Assembly: GCA_023014485.1 (NCBI GenBank)
Contig: JAJOZX010012289.1
Coordinates: 1-64,000 of the forward strand
Direction: 5' to 3'
DNA length: 64,000 bases
Source of the DNA: Bathynomus jamesi
Lineage: Eukaryota > Arthropoda > Malacostraca > Isopoda > Cirolanidae
Shown one piece after another: positions 22,260-35,491 of this stretch. The notes under the pieces were generated by a model, which saw only the letters and a program-made list of their open reading frames with translations, was not told the DNA's origin and ran no database searches. The first letter of the stretch is position 1. Each line of letters opens with the position of its first letter. The translations under genes and the position numbers were made by a program.

Positions 22260-22275
22260 GGGGTATATAAACCCC
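22260..22275 (+). promoter_or_regulatory. TATA-like element, unit 5
   Basis: Intact element, preceded by the same GATGTTAGTAG variant as in unit 3. Confidence 0.43.
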
Positions 22276-22861
22276 ACAAATTTCTTCCATGTTTGTTCTG
22301 ATTCCAACTACGAGGCTGAGCATTACCTGTAACAGTTTAGGAGTAAAACACAGTAAGAAAAAGTCTTTATCTTCTCCTTCGAGCCGTGCTCTCTTCAGAA
22401 AACTTAGTCATTAGAATCTCCCAATAAGTTACAAGAAGAATCGGGGAGAAACCCCAAAGAATTTAATAAGCCTCTCAGAATCCTCCGAGCCACTAAAGAA
22501 GAACTCGGAGAGTAGTATAGAAGAAACTACTGCAAGTAACAGATCCGTTGCTGCCTCCTAACCAGAACCCCCGTCGACTCCGAACCACCCCAGGGCCATA
22601 GACGGAGGGGTTAACATTGTGGCGACCCTTTACCAGGATAAGAAAAAGATTTTTAGAAGAAGATTTTTAAAAGAAGATTTTAACAAGAGATTTTAACAAG
22701 AAGATTTTAAGAAGAGGCCACTCTTTGGCCAAGCTAGAAATTACCCTGCATCAGGATAAACACATAGAAGAAGAGGATTAACAACTGGCGACCCTTTAAC
22801 CAGGATCTTCACGACTCCAGGATTCTTCCAGTCTCCAGACCCTGGAACCAGAACCAACACC

Positions 22862-23022
22862 CAGTTGACCGGCGTGTCACGACTTCTAGTTCGTCACATC
22901 CACCCAGTTGACCGGCGTGTCACGACTTCTAGTTCGTCACATCCACCCTTGGACCGGCGTGTCACGACTTCTAGTTCGTCACATCCACCCTTGAACCGGT
23001 GCGTCACGACTCCAAGTTCTCC
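22862..23022 (+). repeat. 41-43 bp tandem repeat, unit 5
   Basis: Same as unit 2. Confidence 0.94.
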
Positions 23023-23488
23023 ACGCCTAGTTTTTATCCAAGAACAAGTGGCCAGCAAGACACGTCTTCAGGACACGTCTCTAAGGATTTCGCCGTAGGA
23101 ATCTCGTTAAGTACAAAATTTTTAAAATAATTTCTAAACATTTGAAAAGTCATTATTATTAACAGTTAATATTTAATATTGAGCCAGAATTAACACAAAA
23201 CACAGTGAACACTTCAGACACCAGTGATACATTTTTGTTTTATTGAAAACAATATTGTCACAGAATTATTTTCACAGTTATTTTCAGTTATTTTTACTAT
23301 TCTAGTTAGTATAGTATAATTTTATTTTATGTATCAAACATAATAGTATCGTACCTTCGTGTACATTCGAGTGAAATGTTGTTTACATTTTATATTTTTG
23401 TTTGCAAATTTTTTTCAAATTATTGAATTGAATTGACTTGCAAATTAAGAAAGAGAGTTTATAGAGTTAGAGAGTTACTTGAAGATTT

Positions 23489-24274
23489 CAAGTTAGTTTC
23501 AAGAATACTTGATAGAGTTCAAGTTAGTTTCAAGAATACTTGATAGAGTTCAAGTTAGTTTCAAGAATACTGATAGAGTTCAAGTTAGTTTCAAGAATAC
23601 TGATAGAGTTCAAGTTAGTTTCAGAATACTTGATAAGAGTTCAAGTTAGTTTCAGAATACTTGATAGAGTTCAAGTTAGTTTCAGAATACTTGATAAGAG
23701 TTCAAGTTAGTTTCAGAATACTTGATAAGAGTTCAAGTTAGTTTCAGAATACTTGATAAGAGTTCAAGTTAGTTTCAGAATACTTGATAAGAGTTCAAGT
23801 TAGTTTCAGAATACTTGATAAGAGTTCAAGTTAGTTTCAGAATACTTGATAAGAGTTCAAGTTAGTTTCAGAATACTTGATAAGAGTTCAAGTTAGTTTC
23901 AGAATACTTGATAAGAGTTCAAGTTAGTTTCAGAATACTTGATAAGAGTTCAAGTTAGTTTCAGAATACTTGATAAGAGTTCAAGTTAGTTTCAGAATAC
24001 TTGATAAGAGTTCAAGTTAGTTTCAGAATACTTGATAAGAGTTCAAGTTAGTTTCAGAATACTTGATAAGAGTTCAAGTTAGTTTCAGAATACTTGATAA
24101 GAGTTCAAGTTAGTTTCAGAATACTTGATAAGAGTTCAAGTTAGTTTCAGAATACTTGATAAGAGTTCAAGTTAGTTTCAGAATACTTGATAAGAGTTCA
24201 AGTTAGTTTCAGAATACTTGATAAGAGTTCAAGTTAGTTTCAAGATACTTGACAAGTGTTCAAGTAAGTTTCAG
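23489..24274 (+). repeat. 31-bp minisatellite, unit 5 (about 25 copies)
   Basis: At 786 bp it is exactly one monomer longer than the array in unit 4. The 5' edge is again of the TTTCAAG type, with two copies reading TACTGATAG. Confidence 0.97.
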
Positions 24275-24436
24275 TTTTCAAGTTTCAAGTTTCAGTCAAT
24301 TTTCAAGTTTCAGTCAATTTTCAAGTTTCAGTCAATTTTCAAGTTTCAGTCAATTTTCAAGTTTCAGTCAATTTTCAAGTTTCAGTCAATTTTCAAGTTT
24401 CAGTCAATTTTCAAGTTTCAAGTCTCAGTCAATTTT
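24275..24436 (+). repeat. 18-bp minisatellite, unit 5 (7 copies)
   Basis: Seven regular monomers, essentially identical to units 2 and 4. Confidence 0.96.
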
Positions 24437-25018
24437 ATTCCAAGTCAGAGTTTAAGTCCCAAGTTAGTTTTCAATGCAGTCAATTGAATTCAACTTTTTT
24501 TTTGTTGTTTAAAAGAATTTAATTCAACCTTTTTTTTTGTTGTAAAAGAGAATTAAATTCAACCTGAATTGACCAGTTTGTGTCTTTAGGTTAAGTGGGT
24601 TTTTTTTATATTACAGTAAAGGTTTAGTTAATTATAGTTTATAATTGATTTCTATTTTCAATTCTTATATTTTTTTATTTTTTTTTTTCGATTAATAATG
24701 AGTAATTGTCGTAGTCCAATCTAATTAATTGTGTCAAAATTCAATTTTTAATACCGCTAGAGTTACTTTCATTACTCGTAAGGTCTTCTAAGTACGTCTT
24801 TTTTATTACCTTAATATACGTGTAACTGATTTAATTACGTAAAATCGATAATTCTAATTGAATTCTATTACTTTTGACACATATTCGAATTCATTTTCTT
24901 TCCGTACCTCAAGTCGCTTTCACATTAAACTCATATGCATACACCATCATTAATACGACCTGTAATTTAGAATTTTATAATAATTGACCTTGAGCTTAAA
25001 GGATTTTATAATAATAAC

Positions 25019-25053
<35 letters not shown>

Positions 25054-26140
25054 CAATAATAATTGACTTAAACTTAAAAGATTTTATAACCCTAAACCCA
25101 TCTTAAATTATTATACATTATTTTAAACTTTGTTAATTCAAAAACCTTCCAAATCCCTACTCATACACACGCATGTATGCACACTATATATATATATATA
25201 CAAACCTCATGCTAAAATCATTGGATATCACAATAAACTTTATTTAATTACGCGTAAGTGCTAACTATGTAATTTAATCTTTATCATTTTTGCTTTCTAA
25301 TATATCTTGCTCATGCATTTATTCAGTTAATTTAACAATCTTCTCAGCTAATCTGTCCTTCGAAATTATAAGATACACACTTTGTACCTAGTACACAAAA
25401 ATACACACTAGACCACAGGTCTATACATCATCCATTACGTAATTCTATTTTACCTACAATAGTCAATAAAAGTAGTTTATGAATTGTGTTATCATCGTAA
25501 CCTTGAAAAATCCATGAACTTTAAAATTTACGTTTTTCCTTTTATCTACTCTATTCATTATGTACGTAATTTTTCCCACGGAAAAATAAAATTTTGTAAA
25601 AAAATTTAACAATATCATTGTTTGTCTAACTTAATTGTTTGTCTAAATTAACGTATTAATCCTTTTATTCTGTTTGTATAAAAGTAAAGTTTTAATCTTT
25701 GAATTTTTATATTTTATAATAGCCCTCAAAGCGAGTGTCATGTTAAAAATTGTATTACTCTGCATTGAACTCAACCACGCGAAATCGTTCTGTATAAAAT
25801 TTGTATAAAAAGCAAAATTCGTCATCTAACTTGGAGTAGTCAGGATGTTATTTTCTCATTTGTATTGTAGTAATTGTACCCTATTCTATTATTGTATACA
25901 TACCATTTTGGAAGGGGAATACTGTAAAAATTGAACAATGAACAATTCCTATACCATCATTATATGGATTCATTGTCTTCATGCAGTACTTATGTTCGTA
26001 TAGTTTTATGTTTGAATGTTCATTTTTACATAAGAAACCAAAATCGCCTAAGCGAGTTTTGGATAGAATTTCGATTTGTACTTCTTTATTCATTACTGTA
26101 TTTCCCTAATTCATCTTTTCTAATAATGACTTATACACTA

Positions 26141-26334
26141 TGACGTCATAAAATAACTTTATTCTCTTTACGTTTCCCATACTTTGTACACTGAATCACG
26201 TTCTTAGTTTTGGACATCTTCCGTATTCAATGTATGGTAAATTCTTTAGTAATAATGATGTGGTGTTATGTAGTAGAAATATTAGTATTCAACCATATTC
26301 CTCCATACGTACAAATTCAATAACTATGACGTCA
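26141..26334. promoter_or_regulatory. CRE-like TGACGTCA pair, unit 5
   Basis: Octamers at 26141 and 26327. Confidence 0.35.
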
Positions 26335-27612
26335 CATTTTCCTGTCATTAATTTCCCTTCATCATATCTCTAGTATTCAATGTATGAAAATTTATATATC
26401 ATCATAATAAAAACTGTACACCCTATAGAAGTCATTATTTATGTTATGTAGTATAAATATAACTATTATTCGACCATATCCCCGCCCCCATACGTCCATA
26501 TTTTAGCTTGACCATTATCGTATGTAAATTTTATTAAATATTCATCTTTACTCGTGTCAACCTATGAAACGCCAAACTTCAGCATTCGTTCGAAAACGCA
26601 AAAATACGTTCTCGTATTATTTTTTTCATTTTTATTTTTAATTATATGACCTCCCGAGATGAACTCGAAAAATGCTGAGGTTAGAGTGATCACATTCCGC
26701 TCATCACAGCAGAATTGAACGCTTCAAAGATAAAAAAGTCTCCTTTCCCTCTGATTCGAATTTATAACATTATCATGCGTTATGTTATATTATGTGTGTT
26801 ATGTGCCCATGTACTTTGTATTATATTTCTAACATCTTAATTGTCTATTAATATGAAACACTGTAAAAAACAAAACAAAGTTATAGTAACTGTTTAATTG
26901 TAATTAACTGTAATACTTTAATATAACGTAATGTACTTTAATAAAACTGTAATTAATAATACCTTGTAATGTACTAAATGACGTAGTCAATGTACTTTAA
27001 TGAAATTGTAGTTAACGATAATAAATGAATTGGTAATTATAATCATAGTTACAGTAGACCAAAATTACAATGTACTCAATGTCCGACCCGACATTATGTC
27101 GCCATAAGGAATGTAGAATCGGCGATACTGTTATTTTTTTTATTATTATTTTTCCGTTGGCATAAATTTTGATGTGCTTTCTACTTTGCCAAATAATTGA
27201 TGACCTGTTGTTTTTTAAATCTCATAATCATTTTTTAGATTTAGCTTAATAATGAATCCTGAGTAACTTTTGCCATGTCATGTTTTGTATACATTCTTTC
27301 TTCGTTATAAAAGATGAAGTCATGTCTTGCCTAAGCATTTAATTGTAAATCTTAAACCTTTAATTTTTACTCATATGCATATTTTAGTGTAAAGATGCAT
27401 AGTTCAATTTCCACTTTTAGTTAACTTGGCAGATCATGATAACATCAGATCTGAAAATACGCAATTTAAGATAAAAATATGGCTTCATCTTCAAATATCT
27501 TGTTTATTCGTTTAAACCTTACCACAGCTAAAAGATTTACTTTATTTTCAAATATTGTGCAAAAATAATGCAGCCTCTTCAACATTTAATAATGATGATG
27601 TTAAGTAGAATC

Positions 27613-27628
27613 GGGGTATATAAACCCC
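27613..27628 (+). promoter_or_regulatory. TATA-like element, unit 6
   Basis: Intact, identical to the unit 2 element. Confidence 0.43.
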
Positions 27629-28218
27629 ACAAATTTCTTCCATGTTTGTTCTGATTCCAACTACGAGGCTGAGCATTACCTGTAACAGTTTAGGAGTAAA
27701 ACACAGTAAGAAAAAGTCTTTATCTTCTCCTTCGAGCCGTGCTCTCTTCAGAAAACTTAGTCATTAGAATCTCCCAATAAGTTACAAGAAGAATCGGGGA
27801 GAAACCCCAAAGAATTTAATAAGCCTCTCAGAATCCTCCGAGCCACTAAAGAAGAACTCGGAGAGTAGTATAGAAGAAACTACTGCAAGTAACAGATCCG
27901 TTGCTGCCTCCTAACCAGAACCCCCGTCGACTCCGAACCACCCCAGGGCCATAGACGGAGGGGTTAACATTGTGGCGACCCTTTACCAGGATAAGAAAAA
28001 GATTTTTAGAAGAAGATTTTTAAAAGAAGATTTTAACAAGAAGATTTTAACAAGAAGATTTTAAGAAGAGGCCACTCTTTGGCCAAGCTAGAAATTACCC
28101 TGCATCAGGATAAACACATAGAAGAAGAGGATCTTAACAACTGGCGACCCTTTAACCAGGATCTTCACGACTCCAGGATTCTTCCAGTCTTCCAGACCCT
28201 GGAACCAGAACCAACACC

Positions 28219-28379
28219 CAGTTGACCGGCGTGTCACGACTTCTAGTTCGTCACATCCACCCAGTTGACCGGCGTGTCACGACTTCTAGTTCGTCACATC
28301 CACCCTTGGACCGGCGTGTCACGACTTCTAGTTCGTCACATCCACCCTTGAACCGGTGCGTCACGACTCCAAGTTCTCC
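28219..28379 (+). repeat. 41-43 bp tandem repeat, unit 6
   Basis: Same as unit 2. Confidence 0.94.
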
Positions 28380-28849
28380 ACGCCTAGTTTTTATCCAAGA
28401 ACAAGTGGCCAGCAAGACACGTCTTCAGGACACGTCTCTAAGGATTTCGCCGTAGGAATCTCGTTAAGTACAAAACTCTTTTTTAAAATAATTTCTAAAC
28501 ATTTGAAAAGTCATTATTATTAACAGTTAATATTTAATATTGAGCCAGAATTAACACAAAACACAGTGAACACTTCAGACACCAGTGATACATTTTTGTT
28601 TTATTGAAAACAATATTGTCACAGAATTATTTTCACAGTTATTTTCAGTTATTTTTACTATTCTAGTTAGTATAGTATAATTTTATTTTATGTATCAAAC
28701 ATAATAGTATCGTACCTTCGTGTACATTCGAGTGAAATGTTGTTTACATTTTATATTTTTGTTTGCAAATTTTTTTCAAATTATTGAATTGAATTGACTT
28801 GCAAATTAAGAAAGAGAGTTATAGAGTTAGAGAGTTACTTGAAGCATTT

Positions 28850-29694
28850 AAGTTAGTTTCAAGAATACTTGATAGAGTTCAAGTTAGTTTCAAGAATACT
28901 TGATAGAGTTCAAGTTAGTTTCAAGAATACTTGATAGAGTTCAAGTTAGTTTCAAGAATACTTGATAGAGTTCAAGTTAGTTTCAAGAATACTCGATAGA
29001 GTTCAAGTTAGTTTCAGAATACTGATAGAGTTCAAGTTAGTTTCAGAATACTTGATAAGAGTTCAAGTTAGTTTCAGAATACTTGATAAGAGTTCAAGTT
29101 AGTTTCAGAATACTTGATAAGAGTTCAAGTTAGTTTCAGAATACTTGATAAGAGTTCAAGTTAGTTTCAGAATACTTGATAAGAGTTCAAGTTAGTTTCA
29201 GAATACTTGATAAGAGTTCAAGTTAGTTTCAGAATACTTGATAAGAGTTCAAGTTAGTTTCAGAATACTTGATAAGAGTTCAAGTTAGTTTCAGAATACT
29301 TGATAAGAGTTCAAGTTAGTTTCAGAATACTTGATAAGAGTTCAAGTTAGTTTCAGAATACTTGATAAGAGTTCAAGTTAGTTTCAGAATACTTGATAAG
29401 AGTTCAAGTTAGTTTCAGAATACTTGATAAGAGTTCAAGTTAGTTTCAGAATACTTGATAAGAGTTCAAGTTAGTTTCAGAATACTTGATAAGAGTTCAA
29501 GTTAGTTTCAGAATACTTGATAAGAGTTCAAGTTAGTTTCAGAATACTTGATAAGAGTTCAAGTTAGTTTCAGAATACTTGATAAGAGTTCAAGTTAGTT
29601 TCAGAATACTTGATAAGAGTTCAAGTTAGTTTCAGAATACTTGATAAGAGTTCAAGTTAGTTTCAGATACTTGAAGTGTTCAAGTAAGTTTCAG
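28850..29694 (+). repeat. 31-bp minisatellite, unit 6 (about 27 copies)
   Basis: 845 bp. Five TTTCAAG-type copies at the 5' edge (the fifth with TACTCGATAG), then homogeneous TTTCAG-type copies. The terminal monomer has lost two bases (ACTTGAAGTG). Confidence 0.97.
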
Positions 29695-29854
29695 TTTCAA
29701 GTTTCAAGTTTCAGTCAATTTCAAGTTTCAGTCAATTTTCAAGTTTCAGTCAATTTTCAAGTTTCAGTCAATTTTCAAGTTTCAGTCAATTTTCAAGTTT
29801 CAGTCAATTTTCAAGTTTCAGTCAATTTTCAAGTTTCAAGTCTCAGTCAATTTT
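29695..29854 (+). repeat. 18-bp minisatellite, unit 6 (7 copies)
   Basis: Seven monomers. The first two have lost T residues, which shifts the frame of the translated repeat compared with other units. Confidence 0.95.
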
Positions 29855-30435
29855 ATTCCAAGTCAGAGTTTAAGTCCCAAGTTAGTTTTCAATGCAGTCA
29901 ATTGAATTCAACTTTTTTTTTGTTGTTTAAAAGAATTTAATTCAACCTTTTTTTTGTTGTAAAAGAGAATTAAATTCAACCTGAATTGACCAGTTTGAGT
30001 CTTTAGGTTAAGTGGGTTTTTTTTATATTACAGTAAAGGTTTAGTTAATTATAGTTTATAATTGATTTCTATTTTCAATTCTTATATTTTTTATTTTTTT
30101 TTTCGATTAATAATGAGTAATTGTCGTAGTCCAATCTAATTAATTGTGTGTCAAAATTCAATTTTTAATACCGCTAGAGTTACTTTCAATACTCGTAAGG
30201 TCTTCTAAGTACGCCTTTTTTATTACCTTAATATACGTGTAACTGATTTAATTACGTAAAATCGATAATTCTAATTGAATTCTATTACTTTTGACACATA
30301 TTCGAATTCATTTTCTTTCCGTACCTCAAGTCGCTTTCACATTAAACTCATATGCATACACCATCATTAATACGACCTGTAATTTAGAATTTTATAATAA
30401 TTGACCTTGAGCTTAAAGGATTTTATAATAATAAC

Positions 30436-30470
<35 letters not shown>

Positions 30471-31558
30471 CAATAATAATTGACTTAAACTTAAAAGATT
30501 TTATAACCCTAAACCCATCTTAAATTATTATACATTATTTTAAACTTTGTTAATTCAAAAACCTTCCAAATCCCTACTCATACACACGCATGTATGCACA
30601 CTATATATACTATATATACAAACCTCATGCTAAAATCATTGGATATCACAATAAACTTTATTTAATTACGCGTAAGTGCTAACTATGTAATTTAATCTTT
30701 ATCATTTTTGCTTTCTAATATATCTTGCTCATGCATTTATTCAGTTAATTTAACAATCTTCTCAGCTAATCTGTCCTTCGAAATTATAAGATACACACTT
30801 TGTACCTAGTACACAAAAATACACACTAGACCACAGGTCTATACATCATCCATTACGTAATTCTATTTTACCTACAATAGTCAATAAAAGTAGTTTATGA
30901 ATTGTGTTATCATCGTAACCTTGAAAAATCCATGAACTTTAAAATTTACGTTTTTCCTTTTATCTACTCTATTCATTATGTACGTAATTTTTCCCACGGA
31001 AAAATAAAATTTTGTAAAAAAATTTAACAATATCATTGTTTGTCTAACTTAATTGTTTGTCTAAATTAACGTATTAATCCTTTTATTCTGTTTGTATAAA
31101 AGTAAAGTTTTAATCTTTGAATTTTTATATTTTATAATAGCCCTCAAAGCGAGTGTCATGTTAAAAATGTTTATTACTCTGCATTGAACTCAACCACGCG
31201 AAATCGTTCTGTATAAAATTTGTATAAAAAGCAAAATTCGTCATCTAACTTGGAGTAGTCAGGATGTTATTTTCTCATTTGTATTGTAGTAATTGTACCC
31301 TATTCTATTATTGTATACATACCATTTTGGAAGGGGAATACTGTAAAAATTGAACAATGAACAATTCCTATACCATCATTATATGGATTCATTGTCTTCA
31401 TGCAGTACTTATGTTCGTATAGTTTTATGTTTGAATGTTCATTTTACATAAGAAACCAAAATCGCCTAAGCGAGTTTTGGATAGAATTTCGATTTGTACT
31501 TCTTTATTCATTACTGTATTTCCCTAATTCATCTTTTCTAATAATGACTTATACACTA

Positions 31559-31751
31559 TGACGTCATAAAATAACTTTATTCTCTTTACGTTTCCCATAC
31601 TTTGTACACTGAATCACGTTCTTAGTTTTGGACATCTTCCGTATTCAATGTATGTAAATTCTTTAGTAATAATGATGTGGTGTTATGTAGTAGAAATATT
31701 AGTATTCAACCATATTCCTCCATACGTACAAATTCAATAACTATGACGTCA
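31559..31751. promoter_or_regulatory. CRE-like TGACGTCA pair, unit 6
   Basis: Octamers at 31559 and 31744; spacing is 185 bp because one G is missing near 31655. Confidence 0.35.
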
Positions 31752-33030
31752 CATTTTCCTGTCATTAATTTCCCTTCATCATATCTCTAGTATTCAATGT
31801 ATGAAAATTTATATATCATCATAATAAAAACTGTACACCCTATAGAAGTCATTATTTATGTTATGTAGTATAAATATAACTATTATTCGACCATATCCCC
31901 GCCCCCATACGTCCATATTTTAGCTTGACCATTATCGTATGTAAATTTTATTAAATATTCATCTTTACTCGTGTCAACCTATGAAACGCCAAACTTCAGC
32001 ATTCGTTCGAAAACGCAAAAATACGTTCTCGTATTATTTTTTTCATTTTTATTTTTAATTATATGACCTCCCGAGATGAACTCGAAAAATGCTGAGGTTA
32101 GAGTGATCACATTCCGCTCATCACAGCAGAATTGAACGCTTCAAAGATAAAAAAGTCTCCTTTCCCTCTGATTCGAATTTATAACATTATCATGCGTTAT
32201 GTTATATTATGTGTGTTATGTGCCCATGTACTTTGTATTATATTTCTAACATCTTAATTGTCTATTAATATGAAACACTGTAAAAAACAAAACAAAGTTA
32301 TAGTAACTGTTTAATTGTAATTAACTGTAATACTTTAATATAACGTAATGTACTTTAATAAAACTGTAATTAATAATACCTTGTAATGTACTAAATGACG
32401 TAGTCAATGTACTTTAATGAAATTGTAGTTAACGATAATAAATGAATTGGTAATTATAATCATAGTTACAGTAGACCAAAATTACAATGTACTCAATGTC
32501 CGACCCGACATTATGTCGCCATAAGGAATGTAGAATCGGCGATACTGTTGTTATTTTTTTTATTATTATTTTTCCGTTGGCATAAATTTTGATGTGCTTT
32601 CTACTTTGCCAAATAATTGATGACCTGTTGTTTTTTAAAATCTCATAATCATTTTTTAGATTTAGCTTAAAATGAATCCTGAGTAACTTTTGCCATGTCA
32701 TGTTTTGTATACATTCTTTCTTCGTTATAAAAGATGAAGTCATGTCTTGCCTAAGCATTTAATTGTAAATCTTAAACCTTTAATTTTTACTCATATGCAT
32801 ATTTTAGTGTAAAGATGCATAGTTCAATTTCCACTTTTAGTTAACTTGGCAGATCATGATAACATAGATCTGAAAATACGCAATTTAAGATAAAAATATG
32901 GCTTCATCTTCAAATATCTTGTTTATTCGTTTAAACTTACCACAGCTAAAAGATTTACTTTATTTTCAAATATTGTGCAAAAATAATGCAGCCTCTTCAA
33001 CATTTAATAATGATGATGTTAAGTAGAATC

Positions 33031-33045
33031 GGGGTATATAAACCC
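33031..33045 (+). promoter_or_regulatory. TATA-like element, unit 7
   Basis: The TATATAAA core is intact; the 3' arm is CCC rather than CCCC, as in unit 1. Confidence 0.4.
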
Positions 33046-33632
33046 ACAAATTTCTTCCATGTTTGTTCTGATTCCAACTACGAGGCTGAGCATTACCTGT
33101 AACAGTTTAGGAGTAAAACACAGTAAGAAAAAGTCTTTATCTTCTCCTTCGAGCCGTGCTCTCTTCAGAAAACTTAGTCATTAGAATCTCCCATAAGTAA
33201 CAAGAAGAATCGGGGAGAAACCCCAAAGAATTTAATAAGCCTCTCAGAATCCTCCGAGCCACTAAAGAAGAACTCGGAGAGTAGTATAGAAGAAACTACT
33301 GCAAGTAACAGATCCGTTGCTGCCTCCTAACCAGAACCCCCGTCGACTCCGAACCACCCCAGGGCCATAGACGGAGGGGTTAACATTGTGGCGACCCTTT
33401 ACCAGGATAAGAAAAGATTTTTAGAAGAAGATTTTTAAAAGAAGATTTTAACAAGAAGATTTTAACAAGAAGATTTTAAGAAGAGGCCACTCTTTGGCTA
33501 AGCTAGAAATTACCCTGCATCAGGATAAACACATAGAAGAAGAGGATCTTACAACTGGCGACCCTTTAACCAGGATCTTCACGACTCCAGGATTCTTCCA
33601 GTCTTCCAGACCCTGGAACCAGAACCAACACC

Positions 33633-33793
33633 CAGTTGACCGGCGTGTCACGACTTCTAGTTCGTCACATCCACCCAGTTGACCGGCGTGTCACGACTTC
33701 TAGTTCGTCACATCCACCCTTGGACCGGCGTGTCATGACTTCTAGTTCGTCACATCCACCCTTGAACCGGTGCGTCACGACTCCAAGTTCTCC
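33633..33793 (+). repeat. 41-43 bp tandem repeat, unit 7
   Basis: The third copy carries the GTGTCATGAC variant also found in unit 3. Confidence 0.94.
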
Positions 33794-34263
33794 ACGCCTA
33801 GTTTTTATCCAAGAACAAGTGGCCAGCAAGACACGTCTTCAGGACACGTCTCTAAGGATTTCGCCGTAGGAATCTCGTTAAGTACAAAACTCTTTTATAA
33901 AATAATTTCTAAACATTTGAAAAGTCATTATTATTAACAGTTAATATTTAATATTGAGCCAGAATTAACACAAAACACAGTGAACACTTCAGACACCAGT
34001 GATACATTTTGTTTTATTGAAAAAAATATTGTCACAGAATTATTTTCACAGTTATTTTCAGTTATTTTTACTATTCTAATTAGTATAGTATAATTTTATT
34101 TTATGTATCAAACATAATAGTATCGTACCTTCGTGTACATTCGAGTGAAATGTTGTTTACATTTTATATTTTTGTTTGCAAATTTTTTTCAAATTATTGA
34201 AATGAATTGACTTGCAAATTAAGAAAGAGAGTTTATAGAGTTAGAGAGTTACTTGAAGCATTT

Positions 34264-34713
34264 CAAGTTAGTTTCAAGAATACTTGATAGAGTTCAAGTT
34301 AGTTTCAAGAATACTTGATAGAGTTCAAGTTAGTTTCAAGAATACTTGATAAGAGTTCAAGTTAGTTTCAAGAATACTTGATAGAGTTCAAGTTAGTTTC
34401 AGAATACTTGATAAGAGTTCAAGTTAGTTTCAGAATACTTGATAAGAGTTCAAGTTAGTTTCAGAATACTTGATAAGAGTTCAAGTTAGTTTCAGAATAC
34501 TTGATAAGAGTTCAAGTTAGTTTCAGAATACTTGATAAGAGTTCAAGTTAGTTTCAGAGATAACAAGTTAGTCAGAATTCAAGTTGTTAGAGTTCTTGTA
34601 GAATACTTGAGATTCAGATATTACTATGTTCAAGTTAGTTTCAGAATACTTGTGAGTTCAATTTTTTCAGTAGTAGTTTCAAGATACTTGACAAGTGTTC
34701 AAGTAAGTTTCAG
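34264..34713 (+). repeat. 31-bp minisatellite, unit 7 (contracted, partly scrambled)
   Basis: About nine or ten recognisable monomers to about 34555, then 130 bp of disordered fragments of the motif (CAAGTTAG, AATACTTGAG, TTTCAG) before the normal closing monomer. It could be a real deletion with decay or a failed consensus at a collapsed array. Confidence 0.9.
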
Positions 34714-34876
34714 TTTTCAAGTTTCAAGTTTCAGTCAATTTTCAAGTTTCAGTCAATTTTCAAGTTTAGCAATTTTCAAGTTTCAGTCAATTTTCAAGTT
34801 TCAGTCAATTTTCAAGTTTCAGTCAATTTTCAAGTTTCAGCAGTCAATTTTCAAGTTTCAAGTCTCAGTCAATTTT
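34714..34876 (+). repeat. 18-bp minisatellite, unit 7 (about 6-7 copies, degraded)
   Basis: Two monomers carry indels: TTTAGCAATTTT near 34765, and an extra CAG near 34839. The flanking 31-bp array is also damaged. Confidence 0.93.
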
Positions 34877-35456
34877 ATTCCAAGTCAGAGTTTAAGTCCC
34901 AAGTTAGTTTCAATGCAGTCAATTGAATTCAACTTTTTTTTTGTTGTTTAAAAGAATTTAATTCAACCTTTTTTTTGTTGTAAAAGAGAATTAAATTCAA
35001 CCTGAATTGACCAGTTTGTGTCTTTAGGTTAAGTGGGTTTTTTTTATATTACAGTAAAGGTTTAGTTAATTATAGTTTATAATTGATTTCTATTTTCAAT
35101 TCTTATATTTTTTTATTTTTTTTTTTTTCGATTAATAATGAGTAATTGTCGTAGTCCAATCTAATTAATTGTGTCAAAATTCAATTTTTAATACCGCTAG
35201 AGTTACTTTCATTACTCGTAAGGTCTTCTAAGTACGTCTTTTTATTACCTTAATATACGTGTAACTGATTTAATTACGTAAAATCGATAATTCTAATTGA
35301 ATTCTATTACTTTTGACACATATTCGAATTCATTTTCTTTCGTACCTCAAGTCGCTTTCACATTAAACTCATATGCATACACCATCATTAATACGACCTG
35401 TAATTTAGAATTTTATAATAATTGACCTTGAGCTTAAAGGATTTTATAATAATAAC

Positions 35457-35491
<35 letters not shown>

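Larger units (their letters stand above)
21527..26880 (+). repeat. Macrosatellite unit 5 (5354 bp)
   Basis: The TA microsatellite near 25184-25200 is uninterrupted, lacking the internal C found in the others. With unit 6 it shares the loss of one C in the run near 25536. With unit 2 it shares the ACAAAATTTTT variant. Confidence 0.97.
26881..32297 (+). repeat. Macrosatellite unit 6 (5417 bp)
   Basis: It has a three-base loss near 27130 and a GTGTGT expansion near 30145 that is shared with unit 8. A one-base deletion near 31442 breaks both overlapping 70-codon reading frames present in every other unit. Confidence 0.97.

Noticed and set aside
32429..32758. 109-codon minus-strand frame in unit 7
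   Set aside because: Created by a local one-base loss near 32669; absent from every other unit.
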